The position numbers were made by a program, and so were the translations under genes. The notes beneath the pieces were generated by a model that saw nothing but the letters and a program-made list of their open reading frames with translations, made no database searches and was not told the origin of the DNA. From positions 1 through 47,856 of the forward strand of contig JAEUNH010000030.1 of assembly GCA_016791205.1 (NCBI GenBank): DNA of 47,856 bases, written 5' to 3'. Positions 39,750 through 47,856 of the stretch are shown one piece after another (within the stretch, counting starts at the first letter, position 1; each line of letters starts with the position of its first letter). The stretch comes from Rhodocyclaceae bacterium. GTDB taxonomy: Bacteria; Pseudomonadota; Gammaproteobacteria; Burkholderiales; Rhodocyclaceae.

Positions 39750-40766
39750 ATGCCCTTCACCACATCACTCAAGACTGCCGGGCCTCTTCACGGCCCGCTT
39801 GCCGAATCGACGCGACTCTCGATACTGAGGGACATGGCGTTGATTGCCGTCGCCTTCTTGCTGTTGACAGTGGTCATGCCGATGCATTGGCTGACCGATT
39901 TCGCCGTCTTTTGCATTCTTGTGCTGTCATTCGACCTGCTCTACGGTTACATGGGTCGCCTCTCATTCGGGCATGTGCTGTACTACGGTGTCGGCATGTA
40001 TGCCGCTTCCCTTGCCCTGGTCCATCTTGCGCCCAATCCGTTCCTGGCCATCGGAGCCGGCATCTTCGCCAGCGCGGTTCTCTCCTCGGCGCTTGGCTTC
40101 ATCGTGGTCCGCACCGAAGGCGCCACCTTTGCCCTGGTCAACCTGGCCCTCAACCAGATCGGCTTCTGGCTGGCCATGTCCGGCCTGCAGGCCTACACCC
40201 GCGGAGAGGATGGACTGTCCAGTTCCGTCCGTGCCATCGGTTTTCTCGATTTCTACAAGGTGCCCGTGGCTTTCGGCTTCATGCTCGTCTGCCTTCTGCT
40301 CGTCTTCGGCCTGCTCAGAATGCTGACCCGCTCACCCTTCGGCATTCTGATACGCTCCATCAAGGAAAACGAGGAGCGTGTCAAGTTCCTCGGTTACGAC
40401 ACCCTCCGGTACAAATGGTTGACCTTCGTTATTGCCGCCACGTTGGCGGGGTTCGCCGGCACCTTGCATGCCCTGGTGAAGGGCTTTGTCGCGCCCGGCG
40501 ACATGGGCCCTCTCGAGAACGCCAGGGTCATCTTCGCGGTGCTAATCGGCGGGGCGGGAAACCTGTATGGCGCCCTTGTCGGCGGCGTAGTTTTCGAGAC
40601 GATGATCAACCTGCTGGCTACGAACATCCCGCGTTGGGAAATGTTCCTCGGCATCATGCTGCTTGTGCTCGTCTTCTGGTTCAGGCGCGGCATCACCGGC
40701 TACATTGCCGACCTGGCGCGGAAGTTTTCGCGGTCGCGAGGAAAACCCGCTGAGAGACTGCCCTAA
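39750..40766 (+). CDS. ABC transporter permease, LivM type
   Basis: A 338-residue membrane protein with about nine hydrophobic segments from residue 30 to 315. Family stretches are LLYGYMGRLSFGHVLYYGVGMY near 63 and SIKENEERVKFLGYDTLRYKWLTFVIAATLAGFAGTLHA near 205-245, the LivM coupling-helix region (E-N-x-x-R-x-x-x-x-G-Y). The N-terminal 25 residues are polar and probably cytoplasmic. Confidence 0.9.
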   Translation: MPFTTSLKTAGPLHGPLAESTRLSILRDMALIAVAFLLLTVVMPMHWLTDFAVFCILVLSFDLLYGYMGRLSFGHVLYYGVGMYAASLALVHLAPNPFLAIGAGIFASAVLSSALGFIVVRTEGATFALVNLALNQIGFWLAMSGLQAYTRGEDGLSSSVRAIGFLDFYKVPVAFGFMLVCLLLVFGLLRMLTRSPFGILIRSIKENEERVKFLGYDTLRYKWLTFVIAATLAGFAGTLHALVKGFVAPGDMGPLENARVIFAVLIGGAGNLYGALVGGVVFETMINLLATNIPRWEMFLGIMLLVLVFWFRRGITGYIADLARKFSRSRGKPAERLP

Positions 40767-40797
40767 CCGCCGCATCGGCGCGCGGACGGAGATCCCA

Positions 40798-41676
40798 ATG
40801 TTCGACACGATTCTTTACGGCCTGACCATCGGTGCGATCCTGTACCTGTTTTCAATAGGGCTGTCGATCACCTTCGGTACGATGCACATCATCAATTTCG
40901 CCCACGGCATGATCTACGCCATCGGGGTGTACCTGTTCATATCGCTGCTGCCGTTGCTGTGGGGATCGTTTCCCCTCTCGCTGGTCGCAGCCGTTGCCGT
41001 CATGCTGCCGCTCGCCTACCTGGTGGAACGTTTCGTCATCCGCCGTCTCTATGGCGATGGGATCGACTATGCCATCATCGCCACCTACGCGATACTGCTC
41101 ATCGGTACCGACCTGATCAAGCTTGTCTGGGGCAGCGGGCCGAAGCCCGTCAGCGACCCGATAGGCATTCCGATCCAGATTTTCGGCACCACCGTGCAGA
41201 CATACCGGGTGGTCGTATTTCTTTGCGCCGTGGCGGTGTTCGTTGCGTTGCGCGTGTTCTTCTCACGCCATGTGATCGGCAAGATCGTCGTGGCTGCGCT
41301 CAAGGATCGAGACGGGGTGCGTTCGCTTGGTCTGGACGTCAACAAATACTTCTCCATCGTCTTCGTGATCGGTTCGGGACTGGCCGTGATGGGCGGCGTG
41401 CTCTATGCGCCGATCACCGTGGCGGAGCCCTACATGGGATTTCATGTGCTCCTGCTTGCTTTCGCGGTGGTGATCGTGGGGGGCATGGGCAATCTGACCG
41501 GCACGTTCTTCTCTGCCCTTGGGCTCGGCCAGGTCATTGCATTGACCGGGCGCTTTTATCCAGCCGGGGCGGACACCATGGTGTTCGTCGTCATGACCCT
41601 TGTCTTGTTGAAAGATCCCATCGCCGAGCTCCTTCGCCGCCTCGTCGGCAAGCATGGCATTGGTAATTTCTCCTGA
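40798..41676 (+). CDS. ABC transporter permease, LivH type
   Basis: A 292-residue membrane protein beginning MFDTILYGLTIGAILYLFSI, with the family's SITFGTMHIINFAHG near residue 25 and the coupling region AALKDRDGVRSLGLDVNKYF near 163. About eight hydrophobic segments are visible. It completes the import complex with the LivM-type permease. The ATG at 40798 was chosen over longer frames that overlap the previous gene. It is the last gene of the less GC-rich block. Confidence 0.92.
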   Translation: MFDTILYGLTIGAILYLFSIGLSITFGTMHIINFAHGMIYAIGVYLFISLLPLLWGSFPLSLVAAVAVMLPLAYLVERFVIRRLYGDGIDYAIIATYAILLIGTDLIKLVWGSGPKPVSDPIGIPIQIFGTTVQTYRVVVFLCAVAVFVALRVFFSRHVIGKIVVAALKDRDGVRSLGLDVNKYFSIVFVIGSGLAVMGGVLYAPITVAEPYMGFHVLLLAFAVVIVGGMGNLTGTFFSALGLGQVIALTGRFYPAGADTMVFVVMTLVLLKDPIAELLRRLVGKHGIGNFS

Positions 41677-41699
41677 CTCGTCTTGTCCTTAGGCCCGGC

Positions 41700-41724
41700 C
41701 CGGGGCGCAACATCGGGCGCCCGG
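41700..41724 (+). terminator. GC-rich hairpin between transporter operon and ilvD
   Basis: CCGGGGCGC and GCGCCCGG pair with one bulged G across an 8-base loop, 24 bases after the permease stop. No T-run follows. It probably separates the transporter operon from ilvD. Confidence 0.4.
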
Positions 41725-41770
41725 TCGAATAGGTAAAATAACGCATTGACCCCACCTCTGGAGCAGCGCC

Positions 41771-43624
41771 ATGCCCGAATACCGTTCCCGCACTTCCACC
41801 CACGGCCGCAACATGGCCGGAGCCAGAGCGCTCTGGCGAGCAACAGGCATCAAGGAAGGCGATTTCGGCAAGCCGATCATCGCCGTGGTGAATTCGTTCA
41901 CGCAGTTCGTGCCGGGCCACGTGCACCTGAAGGACATGGGCCAGCTCGTCGCGCGCCAGATCGAGGCGGCCGGCGGCATCGCCAAGGAGTTCAACACCAT
42001 CGCCGTCGACGACGGCATCGCCATGGGCCACGGCGGCATGCTGTATTCGCTGCCCTCGCGCGAACTGATCGCCGACTCGGTCGAGTACATGGTGAACGCC
42101 CACACGGCGGATGCCATGGTGTGCATCTCCAACTGCGACAAGATCACCCCGGGCATGCTGATGGCGGCGCTGCGCCTCAACATACCGGCGGTGTTCGTCT
42201 CCGGCGGGCCGATGGAGGCGGGCAAGGTGAAGTGGCACGGCGAGTACCGCATGGTCGACCTGATCGACGCCATGATCGAGGCCGCCGACGACAAGAACTC
42301 CGACGCCGACGTGAACGCCATGGAGCGCTCGGCCTGCCCGACCTGCGGCTCCTGCTCGGGGATGTTCACCGCCAACTCGATGAACTGCCTGACCGAGGCG
42401 CTGGGCCTGGCGCTGCCCGGCAACGGCTCGCTGCTGGCCACCCACGCCGACCGCGAGAAGCTCTTCGTCAAGGCCGGCCGGCTGATCGTCGACCTGGCGA
42501 AGCGCTACTACGAGAAGAACGATACCTCGGTGCTGCCGCGTTCGATCGCCGGCTTCAAGGCCTTCGAGAACGCCATCGCCCTCGACATTTCCATGGGCGG
42601 CTCGACCAACACCGTGCTGCATCTGCTGGCCGCGGCGCAGGAGGCCGGCGTGAATTTCACCATGGCCGACATCGATCGCATGTCGCGCCGCGTGCCCTGC
42701 CTGGCCAAGGTGGCGCCGGCGACGCAGAAGTACCACATGGAGGACGTGCATCGCGCCGGCGGCATCATGGCCATCCTCGGCGAGCTCGACCGCGCCGGCC
42801 TCATCAACCGCAGCTGCCCGACGGTGCTCTACCCGACGCTGGGCGAGGCGCTCGACTGCTGCGACGTGAAGCGCAATGCCGATGCCAAGATTCACGAGTA
42901 CTTCCGCGCCGCCCCGGGCGGCGTGCCGACGCAGACGGCGTTCTCGCAGAGCCGCCGCTATCCGAAGCTCGACCTCGACCGCGCCAACGGCTGCATCCGC
43001 GACAAGGCGCACGCCTATTCGCAGGACGGCGGACTGGCCGTGTTGTTCGGCAACATCGCCGAGAAGGGCTGCATCGTCAAGACGGCCGGCGTCGACGACT
43101 CCATCCTGAAATTCACCGGCCGCGCCCGCGTCTGCGAATCGCAGGAGGAGGCGGTGGAGAAGATCCTCGCCGACAAGATCAAGGCCGGCGACGTCGTCAT
43201 CGTTCGCTACGAGGGACCGAAGGGCGGCCCCGGCATGCAGGAGATGCTCTACCCGACCTCGTACATCAAGTCGAAGGGCCTCGGCAAGGAATGCGCGCTG
43301 CTCACCGACGGCCGCTTTTCCGGCGGCACCTCGGGGCTATCGATCGGCCACGCCTCGCCCGAGGCGGCGGCCGGCGGCGCCATCGGCCTCATCGAGGAAG
43401 GCGACACCATCGAGATCGACATTCCCCACCGGCGCATCCACCTCGCCGTGGAAAAGTCGGTGTTGGTGGCACGGCGCGCGGCGATGGAGGCGAAGGGGGC
43501 CGCCGCGTGGAAACCGGCCAAACGCCAGCGCACGGTCTCCGCCGCCCTTCTGGCTTACGCCGCCATGACCACCAGCGCCGACACCGGCGCGGTGCGGGAC
43601 GTGAAGCAGCTTGGCGAACGCTGA
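41771..43624 (+). CDS. ilvD: Dihydroxy-acid dehydratase
   Basis: A 617-residue iron-sulfur dehydratase of valine/isoleucine synthesis, turning 2,3-dihydroxy-3-methyl acids into 2-oxo acids. The length and the motif [19 protein letters not shown] (about residue 190) are those of the E. coli IlvD group; [11 protein letters not shown] near 120 and [11 protein letters not shown] near 515 are also present. GGAG lies 8 bases upstream of the ATG. GC content returns to the high level of the flanks here, so I treat it as a core gene and the right border of the catabolic block. Confidence 0.95.
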   Translation: MPEYRSRTSTHGRNMAGARALWRATGIKEGDFGKPIIAVVNSFTQFVPGHVHLKDMGQLVARQIEAAGGIAKEFNTIAVDDGIAMGHGGMLYSLPSRELIADSVEYMVNAHTADAMVCISNCDKITPGMLMAALRLNIPAVFVSGGPMEAGKVKWHGEYRMVDLIDAMIEAADDKNSDADVNAMERSACPTCGSCSGMFTANSMNCLTEALGLALPGNGSLLATHADREKLFVKAGRLIVDLAKRYYEKNDTSVLPRSIAGFKAFENAIALDISMGGSTNTVLHLLAAAQEAGVNFTMADIDRMSRRVPCLAKVAPATQKYHMEDVHRAGGIMAILGELDRAGLINRSCPTVLYPTLGEALDCCDVKRNADAKIHEYFRAAPGGVPTQTAFSQSRRYPKLDLDRANGCIRDKAHAYSQDGGLAVLFGNIAEKGCIVKTAGVDDSILKFTGRARVCESQEEAVEKILADKIKAGDVVIVRYEGPKGGPGMQEMLYPTSYIKSKGLGKECALLTDGRFSGGTSGLSIGHASPEAAAGGAIGLIEEGDTIEIDIPHRRIHLAVEKSVLVARRAAMEAKGAAAWKPAKRQRTVSAALLAYAAMTTSADTGAVRDVKQLGER

Positions 43625-44045
43625 GACCTTCGAGCAGCTCTACAGCGGCCGGTTGTGGAGCTTGCTCTCCTGGCAGCAGCTCACCGACTTCTGGGCACGC
43701 ATCGACCGCGCGGCCGGCTGGTATCTGTACGCGGTAGGCGAGCCGCTGCCAACCGCGCCGGCCACGGCAGCCGAGGTCGAGCGCTTCATCGCCGAAACCG
43801 ACGCGCTGCTGCACAAGGAACACCACCACGACTACTGCGGCATCGTCTACGCCGACGACGTGCAGGCGCCGCGCATGGTGAAGATCTACGACCCGAACAA
43901 CCTCGGCGTCTCCTGCGGCTTCAGCAAGAATCCGCCGCCGCCCGGCTGGGTGATGAGCCTGGCGCCCCCCGTCGAGCAGCTGCGCGCAGGGCCGCTTCCC
44001 GAAAGCCGCCGCCGCTGGTGGCACGCCCTATTCCGGCAGGCCTGA
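43611..44045 (+). CDS. Conserved hypothetical protein
   Basis: A 144-residue soluble protein, rich in Trp and acidic residues at the start ([29 protein letters not shown]). A later [13 protein letters not shown] and [13 protein letters not shown] are the most distinctive parts. It is not a family I can name. It begins at a TTG (43611), the first start after a stop in that frame, overlapping ilvD by 14 bases, so it is probably translated with ilvD. Confidence 0.6.
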   Translation: MANAETFEQLYSGRLWSLLSWQQLTDFWARIDRAAGWYLYAVGEPLPTAPATAAEVERFIAETDALLHKEHHHDYCGIVYADDVQAPRMVKIYDPNNLGVSCGFSKNPPPPGWVMSLAPPVEQLRAGPLPESRRRWWHALFRQA

Positions 44046-44168
44046 CCCCCAACTCCGCTTGCCGGACCCGTCTGCCGGGTCTAGGATGACGGCATCAAGA
44101 CGGCGGCGCGCCGAAGCTCAGCTGCCCGCGGGCCAGGCTCGCCCGGACACAATGCTGCGGAGGGGGTC

Positions 44169-45929
44169 GTGAATCTGGGTTCACGAAAGGCGAGGGTGGT
44201 GGCATGGCCGGCATGGTGCGGGCCGGCGTTGCCGTTCGCCCTGCTCGCCCTGGCCGGTTCCCCCGCCGGCGCCGCCGAAGGGCTTCAGGACAACGCCACC
44301 GTGCTGGCGCAATTCGCCCAGGCCTCGGGCGGGCCTGCGCCCCAACTCGTGGCGGGCGAGGACGGCGCCACGAAGATCGAATGGCACGGCGGCGCCACGG
44401 TCGATTTCTATTCGCGCAGCGCCAGCGGGGGGGCGACGCTGACGCCGTATAGCGGCGGCCACTACCACCGCATCGGCATGCAGAGCGACCTGCGCGGGAC
44501 GGCCCCCGAGGGCGACGTCTCCTGGATGCAGTTCGCCCTGACCCAGTCGGACGATCCTTCCGCCATCCTGCTGGGCAATTCCCAGATCAACACCCTCAGC
44601 GCCGGTCGCGCCGGACTGGGCTATCGCGTCGCCTTCGGCGACGTGGCGGTGAATCATTCCTCGCTGGGCGCCAACATGCCGCTGCGCGGCCTGCTGGCGC
44701 AGCGCTATTTCGGCCAGACCCTGGTATCGGCTTCGGCCGGCGTCATCGCCGAGAGCTGGGAGGCGCTGGCCGACCAGGGCCGGCGCCGGATGTTCCTCAA
44801 GAACGCCTATGCCCTCAAGGCGGAAACGCCGTTCGGCCAGAACCTCCAGGCCTACGCCACGGTGCAGGGCTACCGCGAGGACGGCGATTCGGTCGGCGCC
44901 AACGCCCTGGCGCTGGTGCCCTCTTCGGGCAATACCGCCACCGCCGGACTGAACTGGCGCGAAGGCCGCTACTTTCTTCAGGCCGAAGGCGGGCTCAGTC
45001 GCTACGGCGAAAAGGGACTGGACGGCCACCGCGACCGGGCGCTGATCGTCGATGGCGGCTGGCAGGGCGACAAGCTGGGCCTGCGCCTCGGCCATCACGA
45101 CCTGGGGCGCTACTACGCCAGCCTCTCGGGACTGGCCGGCGCCGGCATCCGCGAGAGCTATGCCAACGCCAGCTGGCAGACCACTTCATGGATGAGCCTG
45201 ACGGGCGACGTGCGCCGCTCGGAGAACCAGATGGCAGCGCCGCCCATTCCGCCGCCGACGCCAACCATCCCGCCGACGCCGGTGACGCCCTATACGCCCT
45301 TCGTCGGCAAGACCGAGGCCGCCAACCTGCGCGCCCAGTTCACCTTTGCGGATGTGCCGGGCCTGGGACTGGGCCTCACTGTCGGCGAATCGCACGGCAA
45401 GAGCAGCGGGGGCGGCAGCAACCGCAACGCCAACCAGGGCGCCAGCCTGAGCTACATGCGTCCCGCCTGGAACGCTTCGCTCGGCTATCAGAACAGCACG
45501 CTGAAGAACAGCCTCGCCGCCGGCAGCGACAGCCGCAGCGACACCTGGATGGCCTCCTACGGGCGCAACTGGAGCGACGCCACCGACATCGCCCCCGCAT
45601 CCTGGATGCTCAACGCCACCGCTTCGGGCAGCTTCCAGCGCCAGCACCTGGAGAACGGGACCACGTCCACCCTCAACACCCTCAACCTGGTGGTGATGGG
45701 CGAACGCAGCGCCTGGGGACGCCTGTCCGCCATCCTCGGCGGCAGCCGCGGCCACGATGCCACCGGCGGGGCGCTGCGCCAGCACTGGTATCAACTCGAT
45801 GCCGGGCGGGCGCTGGGCCAGCGCGGCGGCATCCGGCTCTACCTGCGCGGGATGAGCAGCTTCCAGGACCGCAGCGCCATCGCCTACCGCGACAAGACCG
45901 CCGGGGTGCAGCTGAGCTATGCCTTCTGA
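44169..45929 (+). CDS. Predicted outer-membrane beta-barrel protein
   Basis: A 586-residue exported protein. The signal peptide covers about residues 1-35 (hydrophobic WCGPALPFALLALAGSPAGA, then AEG). The rest is made of alternating Gly/aromatic amphipathic strands (for example NAYALKAETPFGQNLQAYATVQGY) and ends in LSYAF, with the C-terminal Phe typical of barrels recognised by the Bam machinery. A Pro/Thr-rich loop (IPPPTPTIPPTPVTPYTP) lies near residue 360, probably at the surface. No specific family was recognised. GTG start at 44169 with GGAGGGGG just upstream. Confidence 0.65.
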   Translation: MNLGSRKARVVAWPAWCGPALPFALLALAGSPAGAAEGLQDNATVLAQFAQASGGPAPQLVAGEDGATKIEWHGGATVDFYSRSASGGATLTPYSGGHYHRIGMQSDLRGTAPEGDVSWMQFALTQSDDPSAILLGNSQINTLSAGRAGLGYRVAFGDVAVNHSSLGANMPLRGLLAQRYFGQTLVSASAGVIAESWEALADQGRRRMFLKNAYALKAETPFGQNLQAYATVQGYREDGDSVGANALALVPSSGNTATAGLNWREGRYFLQAEGGLSRYGEKGLDGHRDRALIVDGGWQGDKLGLRLGHHDLGRYYASLSGLAGAGIRESYANASWQTTSWMSLTGDVRRSENQMAAPPIPPPTPTIPPTPVTPYTPFVGKTEAANLRAQFTFADVPGLGLGLTVGESHGKSSGGGSNRNANQGASLSYMRPAWNASLGYQNSTLKNSLAAGSDSRSDTWMASYGRNWSDATDIAPASWMLNATASGSFQRQHLENGTTSTLNTLNLVVMGERSAWGRLSAILGGSRGHDATGGALRQHWYQLDAGRALGQRGGIRLYLRGMSSFQDRSAIAYRDKTAGVQLSYAF

Positions 45930-45986
45930 CCTGTCAGCCGCGACCGGGCCGGCGACGTTAACCGACCAGGCATCCACGGAGCGCCC

Positions 45987-46838
45987 ATGAGAAATGCACT
46001 TGTCTTAGCCTGCGCCCTGCTGCTCGCCGGACTGACGGCGACGCCGGCCGCCGCCCAGGCCCCCGCGGACGAACAGAAGCCGCAGCTCGCCGGCTTCGAG
46101 GACATGAAGGCGGCGCGCGCCGCCCTTGACGAGATCATCCGCGCCTACGAGGCCGGCGACATCGGCGCCATCCAGGCACGCCTCGACCCGGCCATGATCG
46201 GCTTCCAGCGCTTCCTCGATGGCATGCGCCGCGACACCGCCAATCTCAAGCAGACCCGCCTGCATCTGTTCGAAGCCAACGTCAGCGCCGGACCCGACGT
46301 GGCCATGATCCAGGCCGCCTGGGAGAAGCGCTTTTTCGGCGTCGCCAGCTTCACCCCCGGCCTGTTCACCGGCCGCAGCACCTTCCTGATGCACCGCGCC
46401 AAGGATGGCTGGCGGCTGGCCGCCGTCTCCGGCGACAACCCCTTTTCCAGCGAGTCGGGCGTGCTGGCGACGCTGACCGTGATGCCGAGCCTCATCCCCG
46501 TGGCCAGCCTTGCTCTCTGCCCCGGCACCTTCCCGGGGCTCGGCATCGAGCTGGTCGACCCCGATCTGGCCGGCTTGGCCAGCGCAACGATCGAGGTGTT
46601 CAGCAGCCAGGGCGATCGCGAAGTCCTGACCCTGACGGCGCTGTCGCCGGGACGTTTCAGGCCGACGACATTTCCCGTGCCCTTATGCGGCGAAGCCCTG
46701 CCGCCCACCCCGCGCAACGGGAAAATCGAAATCAACTTCCTCGCCGTGCCAGCCACACTGACTTTTCGCTACATCGACGCCAATCCCGGCGCCAACCGGC
46801 CGCCGGCGACGCTGATGCGCTCCGTCACCATTCGCTGA
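45987..46838 (+). CDS. Exported protein with NTF2-like N-terminal region
   Basis: A 283-residue protein with a clear signal peptide (MRNALVLACALLLAGLTATPAAA, cut near AAAQA). Residues about 36-150 (ARAALDEIIRAYEAGDIGAIQARLDP...RSTFLMHRAKDGWRLAAVSGD) look like an NTF2/SnoaL-type cone fold. The second half (about 160-283) is beta-rich with two cysteines and may be an Ig-like domain. No function can be named. It lies between the barrel protein and another exported protein and may form a surface or periplasmic unit with them. Confidence 0.6.
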   Translation: MRNALVLACALLLAGLTATPAAAQAPADEQKPQLAGFEDMKAARAALDEIIRAYEAGDIGAIQARLDPAMIGFQRFLDGMRRDTANLKQTRLHLFEANVSAGPDVAMIQAAWEKRFFGVASFTPGLFTGRSTFLMHRAKDGWRLAAVSGDNPFSSESGVLATLTVMPSLIPVASLALCPGTFPGLGIELVDPDLAGLASATIEVFSSQGDREVLTLTALSPGRFRPTTFPVPLCGEALPPTPRNGKIEINFLAVPATLTFRYIDANPGANRPPATLMRSVTIR

Positions 46839-46857
46839 AAACCCGAAGGAGGCAGCA

Positions 46858-47856
46858 ATGCTTTTCCTTTCGCCAAAACGCCTTCTCGCGCCCGGCATCG
46901 CGTCGTTCGGCCTCGCCCTGCTGCTGTCCCTCTTTTCTCAGGTGGCGGCGGCCCAGGCTTCAAGGATGGCGCCGCCCCCCGCGGTTCTCGACGCTTCGCG
47001 GAGCCCTCCGCCGGCTGCCAGCCTGGCGCCGGCCGTCCATTCCATCTCTCCCGCCGCGCTGAGCGCCGGCAGCGCCTACGAACTGCTGATCTCCGGCAGC
47101 AACCTGAATCCGCGCGCCGTCTTCTCGTTCGGCGAGGGCATCGAGATCCTCGGGGCGCCCCAGGCGGCCGGCGGCGGACAGTTGCGGCTCGCCGTGCGGG
47201 TGGCGCCGGGCGCGCTGCCCGGCCTGCGTACGGTGCGGGTGACGACGGGAAACCTGTCCGGCCAGGGCCCCGCCACGCTGAGCATCGTTGCCGCGCAAGG
47301 GCGCAGCGCCGCGGCGGCCGGGACCGGCATGACGCTGCCGCCTCCGCCCCCGCTTCAGCCGCCCTCGCCCGCAAATCAGGCCGCGCTGCCACCCGTCGTC
47401 GTCAAGCAGCCGTTCCAGCTGACGGCGGTGAAGCTCGCCTTCGGCAAGATCGTGCCGGACACCACCCACCCTGCATGGGGAGATTCGGAAAGGGATTTCG
47501 ACAAGAACTCGCCGAATGTCAGCCTCATATGGGAAACCGCCAATCCTGGCGCGTACCAATGGCGCTGGCAGATCGCCGCCCAGCCCTTTCCGGCCAACCC
47601 CGGCCTGCAACCCGCCGGCCTGCTCGACGATGGCGACGCCTACTACGACCATTTCAAGCTTGATCTGACCGCCTTCATTCCGGCCGGAAGCGAGCCCACC
47701 GGCAAGAAACAGGCGCCCTACAAGAAGAAATCGTCTCCGGCCACGCCGGGCCAGACGGTCCTCGACAAGGGAAGCCCGGCCGCCGCCATCGACAGCAGTC
47801 AGACGCTGCCGGCGGTGCCGGTCCCGACCAAGCTGCACATCCGGCTGATCGCGCTG
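46858..47856 (+). CDS. Exported protein with IPT/TIG-like domain (partial, runs off window)
   Basis: An open frame from the ATG at 46858, with AGGAGG 6 bases upstream, continues for 333 codons to the window edge. A signal peptide (LLAPGIASFGLALLLSLFSQ, ending VAAAQA) is followed by a Pro/Ala linker and an Ig-like IPT/TIG segment: ISPAALSAGSAYELLISGSN...LRTVRVTTGNLSG (about 62-135). A second Pro-rich linker and a larger beta-rich part follow. The 3' end is missing, so the full domain set is unknown. It is only 19 bases after the previous gene. Confidence 0.65.
   Translation, partial: MLFLSPKRLLAPGIASFGLALLLSLFSQVAAAQASRMAPPPAVLDASRSPPPAASLAPAVHSISPAALSAGSAYELLISGSNLNPRAVFSFGEGIEILGAPQAAGGGQLRLAVRVAPGALPGLRTVRVTTGNLSGQGPATLSIVAAQGRSAAAAGTGMTLPPPPPLQPPSPANQAALPPVVVKQPFQLTAVKLAFGKIVPDTTHPAWGDSERDFDKNSPNVSLIWETANPGAYQWRWQIAAQPFPANPGLQPAGLLDDGDAYYDHFKLDLTAFIPAGSEPTGKKQAPYKKKSSPATPGQTVLDKGSPAAAIDSSQTLPAVPVPTKLHIRLIAL

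Noticed and set aside
1..47856. tRNA, rRNA, CRISPR arrays, insertion sequences, integrases
   Set aside because: I looked for cloverleaf and rRNA-like stretches, regularly spaced repeats and transposase or integrase motifs, and found none I could support.

Overview
The window looks like a denitrifying, aromatic-degrading betaproteobacterium of the Azoarcus/Aromatoleum/Thauera type. The main reason is a complete anaerobic phenol gene set in the order I recall from Thauera (phenylphosphate synthase ppsABC, then phenylphosphate carboxylase ppcB-D-A-C), together with high GC, an lgt-ilvD neighbourhood and a sigma54 XylR/DmpR-type regulator. No tRNA, rRNA, CRISPR array or insertion sequence was seen.

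Layout. (1) 1-5.2 kb: a decayed Mut7-C gene, a BrnT/BrnA toxin-antitoxin pair with its operator, a DUF3237 protein, a large membrane-fused spermidine-synthase-like protein and, at the far end of the phenol operon, a BtuF-like cytosolic protein. (2) 4.4-18.0 kb, minus strand: about 15 closely packed genes running from ppsA to the BtuF-like gene, behind one perfect -24/-12 promoter at 18127-18142. They cover phenol phosphorylation, phenylphosphate carboxylation, prenylated-FMN supply (UbiX, plus an archaeal-type riboflavin kinase homologue), an AMP-forming aryl-CoA ligase and several housekeeping-like accessory enzymes. (3) 18.4-20.2 kb, plus strand: the divergent sigma54 activator, with XylR-type palindromes between it and ppsA. 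(4) 20.2-22.4 kb: a GC-rich repeat, a flavin-binding protein, lgt and a ParD/ParE-like pair.

(5) 22.4-41.7 kb: a self-contained block that is visibly less GC-rich than its flanks and sits between lgt and ilvD. It holds an Lrp/AsnC regulator; an AceE-type 2-oxoacid dehydrogenase E1 and single-lipoyl E2 with no E3; a beta-hydroxyacid dehydrogenase; malonyl-CoA decarboxylase; on the opposite strand a beta-keto acid cleavage enzyme (BKACE), a tungsten-type aldehyde ferredoxin oxidoreductase (AOR), a 7Fe ferredoxin and an FprA-like ferredoxin-NADP reductase; then a cysteine desulfurase / MoeB-ThiF / MoaD-ThiS sulfur relay; and a complete five-gene branched-chain-type ABC importer. I read it as an imported-carboxylate catabolic island with its own metal-cofactor sulfur supply and its own route for AOR electrons to NADP. 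The substrate is unknown to me. The BKACE plus malonyl-CoA decarboxylase pairing would fit a 3-oxoglutarate-type intermediate. This is the best candidate here for an undescribed system.

(6) 41.7-47.9 kb: ilvD, a small conserved hypothetical, an outer-membrane beta-barrel protein and two exported proteins, the last running off the window.
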